From the NCBI GenBank assembly GCA_001643675.2, contig LSRY02000030.1, positions 544,501-608,500 on the forward strand: a stretch of DNA of 64,000 nucleotides, in the 5' to 3' direction. The position numbers and the translations under genes are program-made. The notes below the pieces were generated by a model that saw only the letters and a program-made list of their open reading frames with translations, did no database searches and was not told the origin of the DNA. Source of the stretch: Monocercomonoides exilis. Lineage: Eukaryota; Preaxostyla; Oxymonadida; Polymastigidae. Positions 62,701 to 64,000 of this stretch are shown here, in pieces. Within the stretch, counting starts at the first letter, position 1. Each line of letters begins with the position of its first letter.

Positions 62701-64000
62701 TGATTATCACCATAACCGCAGATTTGAAGAGTATTCGACTCAGATGTTTTCTGTGAGCGATCTGAAGAAGAAAGTGGAAGAGAACAAGAAGATGTACGAA
62801 TTCCCAGCACCTTTCCACATGATCGTCGCCATCAACAACTCGTTCGAGTTTGGGATGCAACTGCTGGTGGCTGTGCCTGCTATCACAGACATCATCGAAG
62901 AAGGGATCAAAGAGAAGGCAGCAGCCGATGCTGCAGTGAGAGAGGCAATGGAAAGGGCGGCGAAGACAGAGGAGGCTGCCGCTGCGGCTGCTGCTGGTGG
63001 TGGTTTGATGATTATTTTTTGTTTATTTTAAATAAAATAATAAATTAAATGTTGGTATATTTATGTGTGATTGACAAAACTTCTTGTTTTTCATTCTGTT
63101 TGAAAATGAAACAAAACTATCTTCTTCAAAATGTGAATGAACGCTTATTTTCCTTCATTTTTTATTTGATTTACATATTAATTAATTTTATTTAGCTGGT
63201 GCTTCGTCTTCTTCCTCGTCATTCTCATCTGCTGTTGCTGGAAGTGGCACAGGAAGCAGCCTCGAAAAGCAGAAGCAAAGGATTGCCTCTGACATCTTGT
63301 CAAAGCCTGCTCCATTCACTTCATCTTCAACAACACCTTCTTCTTCCTCCTCCTCTTCATTCTCTTCTTCTTCCTCCTCTGACTATCTATCAGAATTCAA
63401 AAAAGTGAAAAGAGGCTCAGAAAAAAGGGGAAGCGATGATTTTTCCGGCTCTTCCTCACAAAACAGCGGTTTCTCCTCTTCCAGCTTGTCTGAGTTTGTG
63501 AAGAAAAAACCCGGCACAGCGTCTGTTTTTGAGTCCTCGACGTCTTCCACCACGTTTTCTAGTTCAGCAGACGATAACTTGTCAACAGTGGTTGTGGCAG
63601 ATGCAGATGGGACGCAGTTTGAGCAGGCAGACAGCAGCACAGGGGAAGATGGGGAGGAAGGGGCGAGTGCTGAGTCTTCTGCCCCGCCGACGGAGATACA
63701 AGTGCTGCAGACGACGGCGCTGAAGCTGGCGCAGTCGATTAAGCAGTTCGAAACGCTCAGGGAAGATATTGAGACGATTGCAAAACGTGTGTTGTGGATC
63801 GAGTTTATCTTTTGATTGGTTTTTTCTTTCTTTTTTCTTTTTTTTTTTATTTAATTTCAATATTATTGTATTTATTTTTGCTATTTATTTTAAAAATTTT
63901 CGTTTTTCTTTTCAAATTCTGATGAGCATTTATTTTCAATTTATTTTCTTTTCTGTTCTATTCTATTCTTTTTGTTTGTGTAGTGTTTGATCAGCAAGGC
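59797..64000 (+). CDS. SEC6: exocyst subunit Sec6/EXOC3-like, partial (continues past the right edge)
   Basis: Ten exons are seen: 59797-60017, 60072-60213, 60300-60509, 60665-60874, 61119-61683, 61937-62176, 62407-62503, 62722-62996, 63196-63786 and 63984 onward. All introns (42-252 nt class) are GT-AG and phases agree, giving about 850 residues before exon 10. An N-terminal coiled-coil segment (LADLEKRLIQVRADKQRLTS) is followed by helical stretches resembling Sec6, such as DLIAVIEFDERCDDRHF, the segment around VIRDRIVNTRKAAFENDPE, and YEFPAPFHMIVAINNSFEF. Sec6 is a core subunit of the complex that tethers secretory vesicles to the plasma membrane. Long Ser-rich low-complexity inserts (61440-61500, exon 9) are lineage-specific. 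Another CATCHR tether subunit is possible. The clathrin light chain neighbour fits membrane traffic, but adjacency in eukaryotes is weak evidence. Confidence 0.65.

Overview
The window looks like nuclear DNA of a microbial eukaryote, most likely an oxymonad flagellate (Preaxostyla) close to Monocercomonoides. The organism call is an inference. It rests on very long secreted proteins made of right-handed parallel beta-helix repeats that end in a transmembrane segment and a degenerate kinase domain (a family I recognise from oxymonads), on short GT-AG introns in ordinary eukaryotic genes, on AT-rich spacers, and on long poly-Ser and poly-Glu tracts built from TCT/GAA repeats. The conserved genes read with the standard code and use TGA, TAA and TAG as stops.

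Layout. 1-1.7 kb: 5' part of a beta-helix surface protein gene (minus). 1.7-5.3 kb: AT-rich, no supported gene. 5.3-9.8 kb: a 4.5 kb DIRS-type tyrosine-recombinase element with inverted ends and an internal complementary region, a decayed recombinase frame and a region of degenerate 12-residue repeats, but no visible reverse transcriptase. 11.7-21.0 kb: one 9.2 kb beta-helix/transmembrane/pseudokinase gene (minus), broken by three in-frame stops and four frameshifts. 21.7-43.5 kb: a transposon-rich zone with five copies of a TIR-like sequence, an unresolved low-complexity coding-like stretch, a fused ubiquitin-specific-protease/DDE-transposase gene (29.3-33.3 kb, minus), a 33.3-40.8 kb stretch I could not resolve into genes, and a spliced PIF/Harbinger-like transposase (40.8-42.7 kb). 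44.6-47.1 kb: a complete pogo-like element with TIRs.

From 47.7 kb on there is a compact, gene-dense housekeeping block: a PSTAIRE cyclin-dependent kinase, a large MAN1/Src1-like inner-nuclear-membrane protein, the spliceosomal DEAH helicase Prp16 and clathrin light chain (all minus), then an exocyst Sec6-like gene (plus, 10 exons seen, running off the right end). Clathrin light chain and Sec6 are divergent and share a 213 bp spacer. The contrast is sharp: the housekeeping genes are clean over thousands of codons, while the surface-protein locus and mobile-element genes carry many stops and single-base frameshifts.
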